Assembly: GCA_964545855.1 (NCBI GenBank)
Contig: CAZJHD010000010.1
Span: 1-64,000, forward strand
Origin: CAZJHD01 sp964545855
GTDB taxonomy: Bacteria; Planctomycetota; UBA1135; JACQFD01
Direction of reading: 5' to 3'
Length of the DNA: 64,000 nt
The notes under the pieces were generated by a model. The model saw only the letters and a list, made by a program, of their open reading frames with translations. It was not told where the DNA came from and ran no database searches. Within the stretch, counting starts at the first letter, position 1; each line of letters begins with the position of its first letter. Below, in pieces: positions 24,894-33,919 of this stretch. The translations under genes and the position numbers were made by a program.

Positions 24894-26728
24894 CGAGTCG
24901 TTGGGCGGCTCGGAGCCGCGGGGCCAAGGTGCTCGACGGTCGGCGCCGAGCCTTCGACGAGACGATACACGGCCTTGGTCTCGAGGTCCGCCCAAGTCTC
25001 CACGAGCCCGGAGGGCCATCGCACCTCCACGCGATTCGCCTTCTCCGCGTCCCCCAGGCCGAACCGAACGCGCGGATCGTTCGAGCACTGGAAGGAGGAG
25101 CCCGGCTGCCGTTGCGCGATTCGAGTTCTGGCTCCAGCGATCACGCGGACGACCGCGCCGTGGGCGCTTCGGTTGGACTTCGTGCCCACGAGATCGAAGG
25201 CGATCCAAGACCTCCCGGCCGGGCCCTCGTTCCGGAGCACGACCGGGCGGCCATTCAGGACCGTGACCACGACGTCCTCGTCGCCGTCACCATCCAGATC
25301 GCCGAAAGCGGCGCCCCGATGGACGCGAGCCACGTCGAGGCCGGCCTCCGTCGTCACCTCCACGAAGCGGCCCTTGGGGCCACCGAGGAACAACTGACAC
25401 GGCTGCGCATAGCTCGTATCGGTGCCCGGGCCATCCGCCTCTGGATAGACATGCCCATTCGCGACGAACAGGTCGATCGCGCCGTCGAGATCGGCGTCGA
25501 AGAGGCTGCATCCCCAACCGAGCTTCTGCATGGATGCGGCCGCGAGCCCCGAGGGGAACGAGAGGTCTTCGAAGTAGCCGCCCTCGTTGTGATAGAGGTT
25601 GTTGGTCTGCTGGGAGAAGTTCGTGACGACGAGGTCCAAGCGAGAGTCGCCGTCGTAGTCCCCGGCGCAGACACCCATGCCCGACCCAACGCTTCCATAG
25701 GCGTCGTGGGCCGCGTTCCAGTACTCCGCGACTTGCGCAAAGGTCCCGTTCCCGGCGTTCAGGAAGAGAGCATTGGGTTCGGAGTCGTTCGCGACGTAGA
25801 GGTCGTCGTCGCCATCCATGTCGCAATCGAATGCGACGACGCCCAAGGCGTAGGAGGGCGCCGCGGCACCGATGCCGCTCGCCACTGTGATGTCGACGAA
25901 TCGTGGCGTCTGGTCTTCATGGACTCCATCGTTCCGGAAGAGCGCTGGCCTCGACTTCGCCAGCCCGCGCGGGCCTCGCATCACCGGAACACCGCGCCAG
26001 ATCGAGTCGCCACCGAAAGCGGGAGGCTGGGACAGATCGAAGTCGAGGTAATTCGCGACGAAGAGATCGAGGTCACCGTCGCGCTCCGCGTCGAAGAACG
26101 TCGCGGAGCTGCTCCAACGCTTGTCCCCGAGGCCCGCCTCGACTCCCACCTCGCGAAATCGCGCGAGACCGCCATTGAGGAAGAGCTGGTTCGGACCGAT
26201 CTCCGCTACGAAGACGTCGAGATCGCCATCGTTGTCGACGTCCCCGACGGCAACTCCGTTCCCCCAGCGAGATCCCTCGATTCCGGCTCCCTTCGTCGCA
26301 TCGGCGAAACGCCCATGGCCGTCGTTCCGCCAGAGAGAATTCCCGGCCCCAGGCTTCCCTTCGCGCAACGCTTCCAACGTCGAGCCGTTCGTCAGCCAGA
26401 GGTCCACGTCGTGGTCGCCATCGGCATCGAACAAGGCGGCGCCTCCTCCGTTCACCTCGAGGATCCAGCGCTTCGAAGAAAGTTCGGGGCCACAGACGCC
26501 GACAACCGTGACGCCCGCGGACTCGCTCACATCCGTGAATCGCGGCGGCGGCATCGCGGCGACTCCGGACCCTGCGGGCGAGGAGACCGAGCCTCCGCCG
26601 CCAGGCCGAGACGAGGGTCGAGACGCATCCCCCTGGATGGGCGCGCCTCGCAGATGCGCTCCGAGGACGGCTAAGGCGATCGCCATCGACACGGCGGTCG
26701 CCGTCCTGTGGGTCCGTCGAGTGGGCAA
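24890..26728 (-). CDS. FG-GAP/VCBS and ASPIC/UnbV repeat protein
   Basis: The likely start is TTG at 26728, giving 612 residues; an ATG at 26686 would shorten the basic part of the signal sequence. After the signal and a Gly/Pro/Ser linker, PRFTDVSESAGVTVVG begins a beta-propeller of FG-GAP/VCBS repeats with calcium-type motifs such as ALFDADGDHDVDLWLTNGS, VGDVDNDGDLDVFVAE and FFDAERDGDLDLFVANYLD. The last 110 residues (HGAVVRVIAG, RVEVRWPSGLVETWADL) are the ASPIC/UnbV domain. The family (CRTAC1-like) is extracellular and of unknown activity, probably binding or adhesion. Its stop overlaps the start of the TPR gene, so the two form an operon. Confidence 0.9.
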   Translation of the reverse strand: MPTRRTHRTATAVSMAIALAVLGAHLRGAPIQGDASRPSSRPGGGGSVSSPAGSGVAAMPPPRFTDVSESAGVTVVGVCGPELSSKRWILEVNGGGAALFDADGDHDVDLWLTNGSTLEALREGKPGAGNSLWRNDGHGRFADATKGAGIEGSRWGNGVAVGDVDNDGDLDVFVAEIGPNQLFLNGGLARFREVGVEAGLGDKRWSSSATFFDAERDGDLDLFVANYLDFDLSQPPAFGGDSIWRGVPVMRGPRGLAKSRPALFRNDGVHEDQTPRFVDITVASGIGAAAPSYALGVVAFDCDMDGDDDLYVANDSEPNALFLNAGNGTFAQVAEYWNAAHDAYGSVGSGMGVCAGDYDGDSRLDLVVTNFSQQTNNLYHNEGGYFEDLSFPSGLAAASMQKLGWGCSLFDADLDGAIDLFVANGHVYPEADGPGTDTSYAQPCQLFLGGPKGRFVEVTTEAGLDVARVHRGAAFGDLDGDGDEDVVVTVLNGRPVVLRNEGPAGRSWIAFDLVGTKSNRSAHGAVVRVIAGARTRIAQRQPGSSFQCSNDPRVRFGLGDAEKANRVEVRWPSGLVETWADLETKAVYRLVEGSAPTVEHLGPAAPSRPTTR

Positions 26729-26772
26729 GGTCAGTTGTTGGGGCGTTGGGCCGTGACGAGGGATCCGAATAG

Positions 26773-26808
26773 GCCGACGGCCGCGGGGTGTAGTCCGCGG
26801 CCGTCGGC
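26773..26808 (-). terminator. Strong inverted repeat, probable terminator
   Basis: GCCGACGGCCGCGG (26773-26786) and CCGCGGCCGTCGGC (26795-26808) are a perfect 14-base inverted repeat around an 8-base loop. It sits 39 bases beyond the stop of the minus-strand FG-GAP gene ending at 26847 and 45 bases before the next minus-strand start at 26728. This is the expected place for a terminator separating the two units. Confidence 0.65.
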
Positions 26809-26846
26809 ATGTCGAGCGGAGTTCGCCCTGCGCGGGCGATGGGTCG

Positions 26847-28778
26847 TCACGAGCCGATCGTCGCCTCGAGGCCGTTCGACATCTCGATCGACGTACCCGC
26901 GCCGTTCAGCGCGATCATTTGGAAGTCGAACACCTTGCCGATGAGGATCGGGTTGTTCGGCACGAGCACCGTGATCGAGAGGACGCCAGTACCATCGGAG
27001 GCACCGAGCTCGCCGGGACCGAACGTGCCCAGGTCCAGGAGCAGCGTGACCGGGAACCCTGCGAAGTTGGGGATGACGTCACGGCCTTCGGCCCACATGA
27101 GCCCACCGGCGACGTTCGGCGCGCAGCCGGTGGCCGTCCACGTCGCAAACTGGTTGATCTTGAGCGAGCTGGCGGAGTTGAGATCGAGCGTGTTGCCGGC
27201 GGCGCCCACGCCGTAGCGAAGGTGGCCTGCGACCTGGAACGTCTTCGGCGTCGCCGTCGCGGAGTTCCCGACGCGGTCCATCGCCTTCGTCGTGTAGGTG
27301 ACCTTCGCACCCGTCGTCGAAGCTCCGAGCGCCGCGAGGTCGATCACGCCGCGGAATAGGTGGCCCGCCATCCGCCCCATGGGCACGTTGCTCGCGCCGA
27401 AGACCCCGTTGTTGGCCTCCACGGAGATGTCGTACTTCGCGCTGATGTAGTCCCAGCCGTCGTCGTACGCCCCGTCCTGCAGCATGGCCTTGAAGACGAA
27501 CGGGCCGCCGGTCGGCTGGGGGCTCGCGAGGGCCATCTCGCGGAGGATGAAGGGACTCACGACGTCGATCGCGCCCGTGTTCCGGAAGACCTTGTTGCCC
27601 GTGCCCGACTCTCCGACGGCCGACGCGTAGTCCATGCGACCATCGTTGTCGAAGTCGCCGGGTGCTCCGTCCAAGGTGGGATCGTTCGTCGTGGTGAAGG
27701 CGTTGAGCACGCGGGCGAACGTGAACCCCGCGGTCGTCGTGTAGAGCTTCTCTTGCGACGAGCCGAGGGATCCGACGATCACGTCGAGACGCGCATCGTT
27801 GTTCACGTCGATGAACGTGATCTCGTTGTCGTCCTGGCCGTTCCCACCCGTCACCGTCGCAGTCGTGTGCGTGAAGCTGAGGGTGCCCCCGGGAATCAAG
27901 TTGCTCTGCGACGATCCCTCGTTGAAGCCGGACAGCGACACCCAGAACCCGTCGACGTCTCCGTCGTTGTCGAGGTCGGCCCAATCGGACTCGTAGTTGC
28001 TGCCGGAGCCCGTGTAGCCGAGGGTCGCGGATGCGTCGGTGAAGATGCCGATGCCGTTGTTCACGTAGTACTTCTGCGTGATGTTCGTCCGGGCCGTCCC
28101 GATCAGGTCGAGGTCCCAGTCGTTGTCGAGATCGATGAACGTGATGTCCTGCGACTGGACGATGTTGATGTTCGGCATGTTCGATGCCGTCAGGTCGTTG
28201 AACCCGCCGCTGCCGTTGTTCCGGAAGTAGCGAAAGGGCAGGCTCTGGTTCGCCATCGCGATATCCAAGTCGCCGTCGCTGTCGCCGTCGCCGAACTGCG
28301 CGCAGGTCGACGTCATCAGGATCGTCGGGAAGTTGGTCGCGGTGACGTTCGTGTAGAAGCCCGTTCCGCCGTTTCGCAGGAGTTGCGGCTGGCGATTCCC
28401 CATCTGCGCAAACAGCAGGTCGATGTCGCCGTCGTTGTCCATGTCGAAGGCCGTGGCTCCGGCCGCATTCACGGTGAAGCCTGCCGGCATGCGCGTCGAC
28501 GCTTCGTCGGTGAACGTGACGCTGCCGACTCCCGTCGACTTGTTCATCTGGATCTGCGGCGCCGCGGGGCTCTGGCTACCGAGCACGAGCCCCGTCGAAG
28601 CCACGATGTCGAGCCGTCCGTCGCCATCGAGGTCTGCCACCTCGACGCCCTCGCATCGGATGCCGTAGCTCGGCCCTCCGAGGGATCCGGGAACGTTCTG
28701 GAACTGCTGGGCGGCCGCGACGCTCGGGAGCGCCAGGAGCCCTGCGAGGATCGGGATGCGACGAGGGAGGTTCGGCAT
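26847..28778 (-). CDS. Large secreted FG-GAP/VCBS repeat protein
   Basis: The ATG at 28778 gives 643 residues with a clear signal peptide (PILAGLLALPSVAAAQQ). Repeats follow with Asp-rich motifs: VEVADLDGDGRLDIVAS, TAFDMDNDGDIDLLFAQMG, CAQFGDGDSDGDLDIAMANQ, WADLDNDGDVDGFW and FIDVNNDARLDVIVGSL, each a VCBS/FG-GAP blade with potential calcium binding. From about residue 400 the sequence changes to Ig-like strands (YDISVEANNGVFGASNVPMG). The final 100 residues (LKINQFATWTATGCAPNVAG ... NNPILIGKVFDFQMIALNGA) form a C-terminal beta domain of the kind repeated on exported planctomycete proteins (inference). It is probably surface-exposed or extracellular and a single-gene transcript. Confidence 0.88.
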   Translation of the reverse strand: MPNLPRRIPILAGLLALPSVAAAQQFQNVPGSLGGPSYGIRCEGVEVADLDGDGRLDIVASTGLVLGSQSPAAPQIQMNKSTGVGSVTFTDEASTRMPAGFTVNAAGATAFDMDNDGDIDLLFAQMGNRQPQLLRNGGTGFYTNVTATNFPTILMTSTCAQFGDGDSDGDLDIAMANQSLPFRYFRNNGSGGFNDLTASNMPNINIVQSQDITFIDLDNDWDLDLIGTARTNITQKYYVNNGIGIFTDASATLGYTGSGSNYESDWADLDNDGDVDGFWVSLSGFNEGSSQSNLIPGGTLSFTHTTATVTGGNGQDDNEITFIDVNNDARLDVIVGSLGSSQEKLYTTTAGFTFARVLNAFTTTNDPTLDGAPGDFDNDGRMDYASAVGESGTGNKVFRNTGAIDVVSPFILREMALASPQPTGGPFVFKAMLQDGAYDDGWDYISAKYDISVEANNGVFGASNVPMGRMAGHLFRGVIDLAALGASTTGAKVTYTTKAMDRVGNSATATPKTFQVAGHLRYGVGAAGNTLDLNSASSLKINQFATWTATGCAPNVAGGLMWAEGRDVIPNFAGFPVTLLLDLGTFGPGELGASDGTGVLSITVLVPNNPILIGKVFDFQMIALNGAGTSIEMSNGLEATIGS

Positions 28779-29161
28779 ACGTAGCGGAGGTGAGGATGGA
28801 GCCAGGGGGACGTGCGAGAACTGGGGGCGCGAATCGACCGAGCCGGCGACGAACGTCGCAAGCCGGCGCGAAACCGCGGCCAGCGCGCGAGGGATCGAAG
28901 CTCCCGATCAGAGGTGAGGACGCGAAGGTGTACGAGTCGGGTCGATTCCTGCGGTCTCCGCGGCCATGCACGAAGAGGGTCGATACCGGCACGAACTCCT
29001 AAAGCTATCACTCCCTTGCGGATGCGGTCAACGCGAGGGAGACGTCCCTCGGAGGGGCGAACTCCATGGCCCGAACTCACGTCCCCGGCCTCCGAGTAGG
29101 CCCTCGTTCCGCGCCGCGCGCGCGACGGCCGCTACCCTCCCCATCCGAACTCGCCGCCGCC
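28779..29161. other. Divergent intergenic region, FG-GAP gene and thiE
   Basis: These 383 bases lie between the minus-strand FG-GAP gene and plus-strand thiE. The thiE frame is open further upstream (to 29066) but only the part after 29162 looks like the family. I find no riboswitch consensus (no THI-box core), repeat or small gene that I can support. Confidence 0.45.
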
Positions 29162-29818
29162 ATGCCCTCTCACTCCCTCGGATCTCGACGACTCCTCCTT
29201 CTCTGGACGCGCACCGGGTGTCGCCGCGACCCGTTCGAGACCCTCCGCCTCGCCCTCGAGGCGGGGGTCGACCTGGTGCAGATCCGCGAAAAGCACGCGA
29301 CGGCCCGGGAGGTCGCGCAGCTGGCTCGAGCGCTCCGCGAGCCGACCCGACGGTTCGGCGTTCCACTCCTCGTGAACGACCGCTGCGATGTGGCGATCGC
29401 TTCGGAGGCCGATGGCGTCCATCTCGGTCAGGACGATCTCGATCCGCGGGACGCGCGTCGGATGCTGGGTCCGTCGCTCGTCATCGGCGTCTCGACCCAC
29501 TCGATCGCGGACGTTCGGAGCGCTTCGGCAGCGGGCGCCGATCTCCTGGGATTCGGCCCCATGTTCGCGACGAGCACCAAGCCTGGTGAGCCGGTGATCG
29601 GACCCCAGGACCTCCCGACCGCCGTGTCGGCCAGTCGTTGTCCCGTCTTCGCGATCGGCGGTCTCGACGCCAACCGCATTCGCACGATCGGCGCTGCTCG
29701 GGCTGCGGTCTCGTCGGCGATCCTCGCCGCTCCGGATCCGATCGAAGCAACCCGCACGATCCGGGCCGCCCTCGATGCCAACGCCTCGGATCAGAGGATC
29801 AACATGGCGTCTCCGTAG
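29162..29818 (+). CDS. thiE: Thiamine-phosphate synthase
   Basis: The ATG at 29162 gives 218 residues, the normal ThiE length. The enzyme joins HMP-pyrophosphate and the thiazole phosphate to make thiamine phosphate in the cytoplasm. TIM-barrel motifs in order: GVDLVQIREKHATAREV (substrate-binding), VPLLVNDRCDVAIASEADGV with HLGQDDL, LVIGVSTHS, AGADLLGFGPMFATSTKPG (the diphosphate loop) and CPVFAIGGLDANRI. It may also be related to TenI, which lacks some active-site residues, but the full substrate motifs favour ThiE. No other thi genes are adjacent. Its last 28 bases overlap the 3' end of convergent queA. Confidence 0.9.
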   Translation: MPSHSLGSRRLLLLWTRTGCRRDPFETLRLALEAGVDLVQIREKHATAREVAQLARALREPTRRFGVPLLVNDRCDVAIASEADGVHLGQDDLDPRDARRMLGPSLVIGVSTHSIADVRSASAAGADLLGFGPMFATSTKPGEPVIGPQDLPTAVSASRCPVFAIGGLDANRIRTIGAARAAVSSAILAAPDPIEATRTIRAALDANASDQRINMASP

Positions 29819-30843
29819 GAGTAGAAGCGGTAGCCGCGCTCGATCGCGTTCGCGTAGACCGACAGAACCCGCTCCCTTCCGGCGAAGGCGCTCACGAGGA
29901 GGAGCAGGCTCGATCGAGGGAGGTGGAAGTTCGTGAGCAACGCCCCCACCACACCGAAGCGGTCACCGGGAGCGAGAAGGAGGCTGGTCGCACCACGGCA
30001 AGTGTCGATCCTGCCCCGCTCGCGCCAGACCGATTCGAGCGTGCGCACGACGGTGGTGCCGACGGCGACCACGCGCCGGCCCTCGCTCCGCGCTCGCTCG
30101 AGGACGCGAGCGGCCTCCTCCTCGATCTCGTAGACCTCGGCGCCGAGACGATGGGCGCGGGGATCGTCCGATCGGATCGGCGCGAACGTGCCCGGTCCCA
30201 CCTCGAGGCGGATGCGTGTCCATTCGATGCCCGCCGCCATGAGCTGGTCGAGCAGGTCTCTCGTCAAGTGGAGCCCCGCCGTGGGCGCGGCTGCGGCCAT
30301 GCCACCCCGCGCGAAGACCGTCTGATAGCGCTCGCGATCGAGGGCCTCGAGGGCCTCTTCGGCAACTCCATCCCGGCCGCGCGCTTTCCGGATGTAGGGC
30401 GGCAGAGGGACGCGTCCCCATGTCCCGAGGAGCGCCTCGGCGGAGATCCCCTCGACACGCGCCTGCCACGTTTCGGCGTTCCGCTCCCCCAGCACGATGC
30501 GAACGCCCACGCTCCCGGCGACCGCGAGCGCTTCACCGGGCCGCAGGCGGGCGCTTCCCTGGAGCATCACTTCGAGATCCGCCTCGCGCCTCTGGAGAAC
30601 GAGCGCCTCGATCCTGCCGCCGGACGCGCGGACGAGATCGAGCCGTGCGGGCTCCACGCGTACGTCGTTCACGACGAGCAGGTCTCCGCGCCGGAGGATT
30701 CGAGGAAGATCCGCCACGGACCGATGCTCGGTCTCGTTCCGCTCGCGATCGTGGAGCAGCAGCCGAGCCGCATCGCGCCGCTCCGTCGGGACACGAGCGA
30801 TCCGATCCTCCGGCAGATCGAAATCGAAGTCTGCGAGCCGCAC
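29791..30843 (-). CDS. queA: S-adenosylmethionine:tRNA ribosyltransferase-isomerase
   Basis: The 350-residue product starts at ATG 30843 with MRLADFDFDLPEDRIARVPT, the family N-terminus. QueA transfers and isomerises the ribosyl moiety of SAM onto 7-aminomethyl-7-deazaguanine in tRNA to give epoxyqueuosine. Further signatures are GDLLVVNDVRVEPARL, GRVPLPPYIRK, ERYQTVFARGGMAAAAPTAG and LHLT, LEVGPGTFAPIR, VVAVGTTVVRTLES and LLTNFHLPRSSLLLLVSAFA. Its product is the substrate of QueG, encoded at 20915-21976. The 3' end overlaps thiE by 28 bases on the opposite strand. Confidence 0.96.
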   Translation of the reverse strand: MRLADFDFDLPEDRIARVPTERRDAARLLLHDRERNETEHRSVADLPRILRRGDLLVVNDVRVEPARLDLVRASGGRIEALVLQRREADLEVMLQGSARLRPGEALAVAGSVGVRIVLGERNAETWQARVEGISAEALLGTWGRVPLPPYIRKARGRDGVAEEALEALDRERYQTVFARGGMAAAAPTAGLHLTRDLLDQLMAAGIEWTRIRLEVGPGTFAPIRSDDPRAHRLGAEVYEIEEEAARVLERARSEGRRVVAVGTTVVRTLESVWRERGRIDTCRGATSLLLAPGDRFGVVGALLTNFHLPRSSLLLLVSAFAGRERVLSVYANAIERGYRFYSYGDAMLIL

Positions 30844-30987
30844 CGAGGGAGCGTAGCAACCTCCGACCGACCGACGGGGCCATCGAGAGGGAGGAGCGAT
30901 CCCCGCGGGTCGGTCGCCCGGAACCTCCTCCGATTGACAGTCCTCTCCGCGCCCCCATAGTCACGTCCCGGGTTCACCGCTGCTTCC

Positions 30988-32541
30988 ATGAGCCTCGCCG
31001 AGGCCCTCCTCCTCGTCCTCTACTTCGGGACCATCATCGGGCTCACGGCCTACGGCGTGCATCGCTGCTGGCTGCTGTGGCTCTGGCTGCGCACGCACCC
31101 TGGCCCGCCGCGACCGGCCGACCCGACGGACGTCGCCGACTCGGCGCTGCCCTCCGTCATCGTCCAGCCGCCCTCCGTGACGGTGCAGGTGCCGCTCTTC
31201 GACGAGCGCTACGTCGCGGAGCGCGTGATCGATGCAGTGGCTCGGCTCGACTACCCGCGCGATCGGCTCGAGATCCAGATCCTCGACGACTCCGACGACG
31301 ACACCTGCGCCATCGCCGAGCGATGCGTCGAGGGCTGGCGGCGTCAGGGCGTGCCGATCACCTACCTCCATCGCGACCGGAGGACCGGGTACAAGGCCGG
31401 CGCGCTGCAGGCGGGTCTCGAGGCCTCTCGGGGGGACTTCATCGCGATCTTCGACGCCGACTTCGTCCCGGCGCCGGACTTCCTGCGGCGCGTGATGCCG
31501 GCGTTCACCGACGATCACGTCGGAGTCGTGCAGGCTCGCTGGACGCACCTCAACCGCCGTCACTCCCTGCTGACGCGCGCGCAGGCGATCCTCCTGGACG
31601 GCCACTTCGTCATCGAACACGCGGCGCGCCACCGCTCGGGCCGGTTCTTCAACTTCAACGGGACGGCCGGCGTCTGGCGCCGCCGCTGCCTCGAGGACGC
31701 CGGCGGCTGGCAGCACGACACGCTCACGGAGGATCTCGATCTCTCCTACCGAGCACAGCTGCGGGGCTGGAGGTTCGTCTTCCTCCCGGATGTGGCCGTG
31801 CCCGCGGAGCTCCCCTCCGAGATCGCGGGCTTCAAGTCGCAGCAGCATCGATGGGCGAAGGGCTCCATCCAGACGGCGCTGAAGCTCGGCCCGCGCATCC
31901 TGGCGGCGCGCGTGCCCTGGCGAGTGAAGGCGGAAGCGGCGGCCCACCTCACGGCGAACCTCTGCTACCCGATCCTCTTCGCGCTGAGCGTCCTGCTGCT
32001 CCCGATCCTGTGGCTTCGCGCCCACGTCCTCGAGCCGGACGCCGGCCTCTGGTTCGATGGAGCGCTGTTCTTCGGCGCGACCGTGTCGATCACGGTCTTC
32101 TATTCGGTCGCGGCCCGCGCCGTGGACCCCGACCGCTGGCTGCGCCGCCTCGCGGCTCTCCCGGTCGTCTTCGCGATCGGCATCGGGCTCTCCGTGAACA
32201 ACACGCGCGCGGTCCTCGAGGCCCTCCTCGGCCACGTCTCGCCCTTCGTGCGCACGCCGAAGCACGCCATCACGTCGACCCGCGGCACCTGGCGCGGGAA
32301 GCTCTACCTCCAGCGCGCGCGCCTCTCCGCCGCCCTGGAGACGGCGCTCGGCCTCTACCTCGTGGCGACACTCGCCTACGCCCTGGACCACGGCTTCTTC
32401 GTCTCGGCCGGATTCATCTCGCTCTTCGCGCTCGGCAACCTCTACGTCGGCATCCTCTGGACGCTGCAGACTCGGCTCGGAGCCGCTTTCAACCGGAAGC
32501 TGCGTCCCGTCGACGTGGTCGCTCCCGCAGCCGCCAACTGA
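30988..32541 (+). CDS. Processive family 2 glycosyltransferase, cellulose-synthase-like
   Basis: The ATG at 30988 gives 517 residues. One N-terminal transmembrane helix (LLLVLYFGTIIGLTAYGVHR) precedes the GT-A catalytic domain with the full processive set: DDSDDDT (about residue 100), DADF (about 157), TEDLDLSYR (about 247) and QQHRWAKGS (about 284), that is D, DxD, TED and Q(Q/R)xRW. Four or so transmembrane helices follow. Such enzymes polymerise and export a beta-linked glycan at the inner membrane. Close relatives are annotated as CslA-type or cellulose synthase family; the absence of a PilZ domain suggests no direct c-di-GMP control. The glycan made is unknown. The last 53 bases overlap the convergent GT87-like gene. 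Confidence 0.85.
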   Translation: MSLAEALLLVLYFGTIIGLTAYGVHRCWLLWLWLRTHPGPPRPADPTDVADSALPSVIVQPPSVTVQVPLFDERYVAERVIDAVARLDYPRDRLEIQILDDSDDDTCAIAERCVEGWRRQGVPITYLHRDRRTGYKAGALQAGLEASRGDFIAIFDADFVPAPDFLRRVMPAFTDDHVGVVQARWTHLNRRHSLLTRAQAILLDGHFVIEHAARHRSGRFFNFNGTAGVWRRRCLEDAGGWQHDTLTEDLDLSYRAQLRGWRFVFLPDVAVPAELPSEIAGFKSQQHRWAKGSIQTALKLGPRILAARVPWRVKAEAAAHLTANLCYPILFALSVLLLPILWLRAHVLEPDAGLWFDGALFFGATVSITVFYSVAARAVDPDRWLRRLAALPVVFAIGIGLSVNNTRAVLEALLGHVSPFVRTPKHAITSTRGTWRGKLYLQRARLSAALETALGLYLVATLAYALDHGFFVSAGFISLFALGNLYVGILWTLQTRLGAAFNRKLRPVDVVAPAAAN

Positions 32542-33913
32542 TCCCGCTCGCGACGACCGCGGCCCCGACGGGCAGCCACTCGAGCACGAGGAGCGTCGTC
32601 TCCGGGAGGAGCGGGGAGCCGGAGGCCGCATGCACGGATCTCGCGTAGGCGAGCAGGCACGTCCCGCTGAGGACGAGCGCCGGCGCGCAGCCCGCGAGTG
32701 CGGCGAAGGGCAAGGTCCAGGCGACGTACCAAGGGTGGATCGTCGGCGAGAGCACGATCGCGCCGAACAGGAACCAGGCGCAGCGGCGCTCCATCGTCGG
32801 CAGGAGACGCACCGTGATCGCGAGCGCCACGAGCACCATGCCGAGCAACGTCCGCACGAGACGGCGCGGCTCGACGCTCCCGTTGGGAGCCCACCAGGTG
32901 GACGCGAGCACTCCGGACGCATCGAGCGCGCGCGCCGCGGGCTCGGCAGCCGCCACGAGCGCCGGATAGACGGGAGAGTTGGCCTCCCAGCGCACTGCAT
33001 ACTCGGACGCGCCTCCGAGGAGCCCTCCCCCCGCCAAGGCGAAGGGGAGCCACGCGCCCGCGAAGAGCGCGAGGAAGAGGCACAGCGCCAGGCCGTGGAT
33101 CCGCAGCGACGACCCGCGCAGGGCCGCCGGGAGGAGGAAGCCCCCCAGCAGCTTCGAGAGCGCGCTCGCGGCGAGGGCGACCGCTCCCACGATCGGTCGC
33201 CCGCGGGACGCGAGCCAGCCTCCCGTCACGGCGAGGAGGATCCCGATCGAGTCGTTGTGCCCCTGACCCGCGAACTCCAGGACCACGAGCGGGCTCCAGA
33301 GCCAGACGACGACGAGCAGCCGCGGACGCCGCACGCGCGAGAGCCATGCGATCAGCGGCAGCGCCACGGCGAGGTCGAAGAGCGTGTAGATCGCCTTGAA
33401 GACGGCGACGCGCGCTTCGAGACGTTCCGGAGCGGCGGCGTGCGCCAGGGCCGCCACTGCCTGCGCCAGCGGCGGGTAGATGGCGGGAATCTCCGGGTGG
33501 TTCACACGCGCCCACGCGTCGTCGCGAAGCGGCGCGAGATCCTCCGAGAGGGGCGCGTGCGCGAAGGGGTTCGCCCCGCTCGCGCAGACCTTGCCCTCCC
33601 ACAGGGAGCGATACACGTCGTCCGAGAGCGACGGGAGCACCGGAACGAGCGTCGCCCGGAAGAGGACGGCCGCGCCGACCAGGACGACCCACGCGGCCCT
33701 CGACTCCTCGGCGCGGCGCACCACCGCGATCGCGACGATCTGCAGCGCGAAGGCGACGAGCCCCAGCGGGATCGCGACGGGAAGATGGTCACGGAGATCG
33801 CCGGCGAGCGCTGCCGCCGCGAAGAGCGTCTCCATCGCCGCGCCGATCGCGACGAGCCAGAGCACGACGGGCCGAGAGCCCCCGATGCCGGCCGTCGCCC
33901 CCGCGGCTTCCAC
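32489..33913 (-). CDS. Membrane mannosyltransferase-like protein (GT87 type)
   Basis: The start is GTG at 33913, only 6 bases after the inositol-phosphate synthase stop; the product is 474 residues with about ten transmembrane helices. The first large periplasmic loop reads SLSDDVYRSLWEGKVCASGA followed by NPFAHAP, the acidic motif of GT-C enzymes that use polyprenyl-phosphate mannose, such as the mycobacterial PimE-like GT87 family. GQGHNDSIGILLAVTGG and SPTIHPWYVAWTLPF are further typical loops. It probably transfers a hexose from a polyprenyl-phosphate donor, perhaps produced by the GT2 at 7085, to a glycolipid or glycan. Linkage with inositol-phosphate synthase suggests an inositol-based glycolipid (inference). 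Its last 53 bases overlap the GT2 gene. Confidence 0.78.
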   Translation of the reverse strand: MEAAGATAGIGGSRPVVLWLVAIGAAMETLFAAAALAGDLRDHLPVAIPLGLVAFALQIVAIAVVRRAEESRAAWVVLVGAAVLFRATLVPVLPSLSDDVYRSLWEGKVCASGANPFAHAPLSEDLAPLRDDAWARVNHPEIPAIYPPLAQAVAALAHAAAPERLEARVAVFKAIYTLFDLAVALPLIAWLSRVRRPRLLVVVWLWSPLVVLEFAGQGHNDSIGILLAVTGGWLASRGRPIVGAVALAASALSKLLGGFLLPAALRGSSLRIHGLALCLFLALFAGAWLPFALAGGGLLGGASEYAVRWEANSPVYPALVAAAEPAARALDASGVLASTWWAPNGSVEPRRLVRTLLGMVLVALAITVRLLPTMERRCAWFLFGAIVLSPTIHPWYVAWTLPFAALAGCAPALVLSGTCLLAYARSVHAASGSPLLPETTLLVLEWLPVGAAVVASGISWRLRERPRRRDAASG

Positions 33914-33919
33914 GGCCGA

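Noticed and set aside
28779..29161. Thiamine riboswitch before thiE
   Set aside because: I could not find the CUGAGA-type core or the paired helices of a THI-box.
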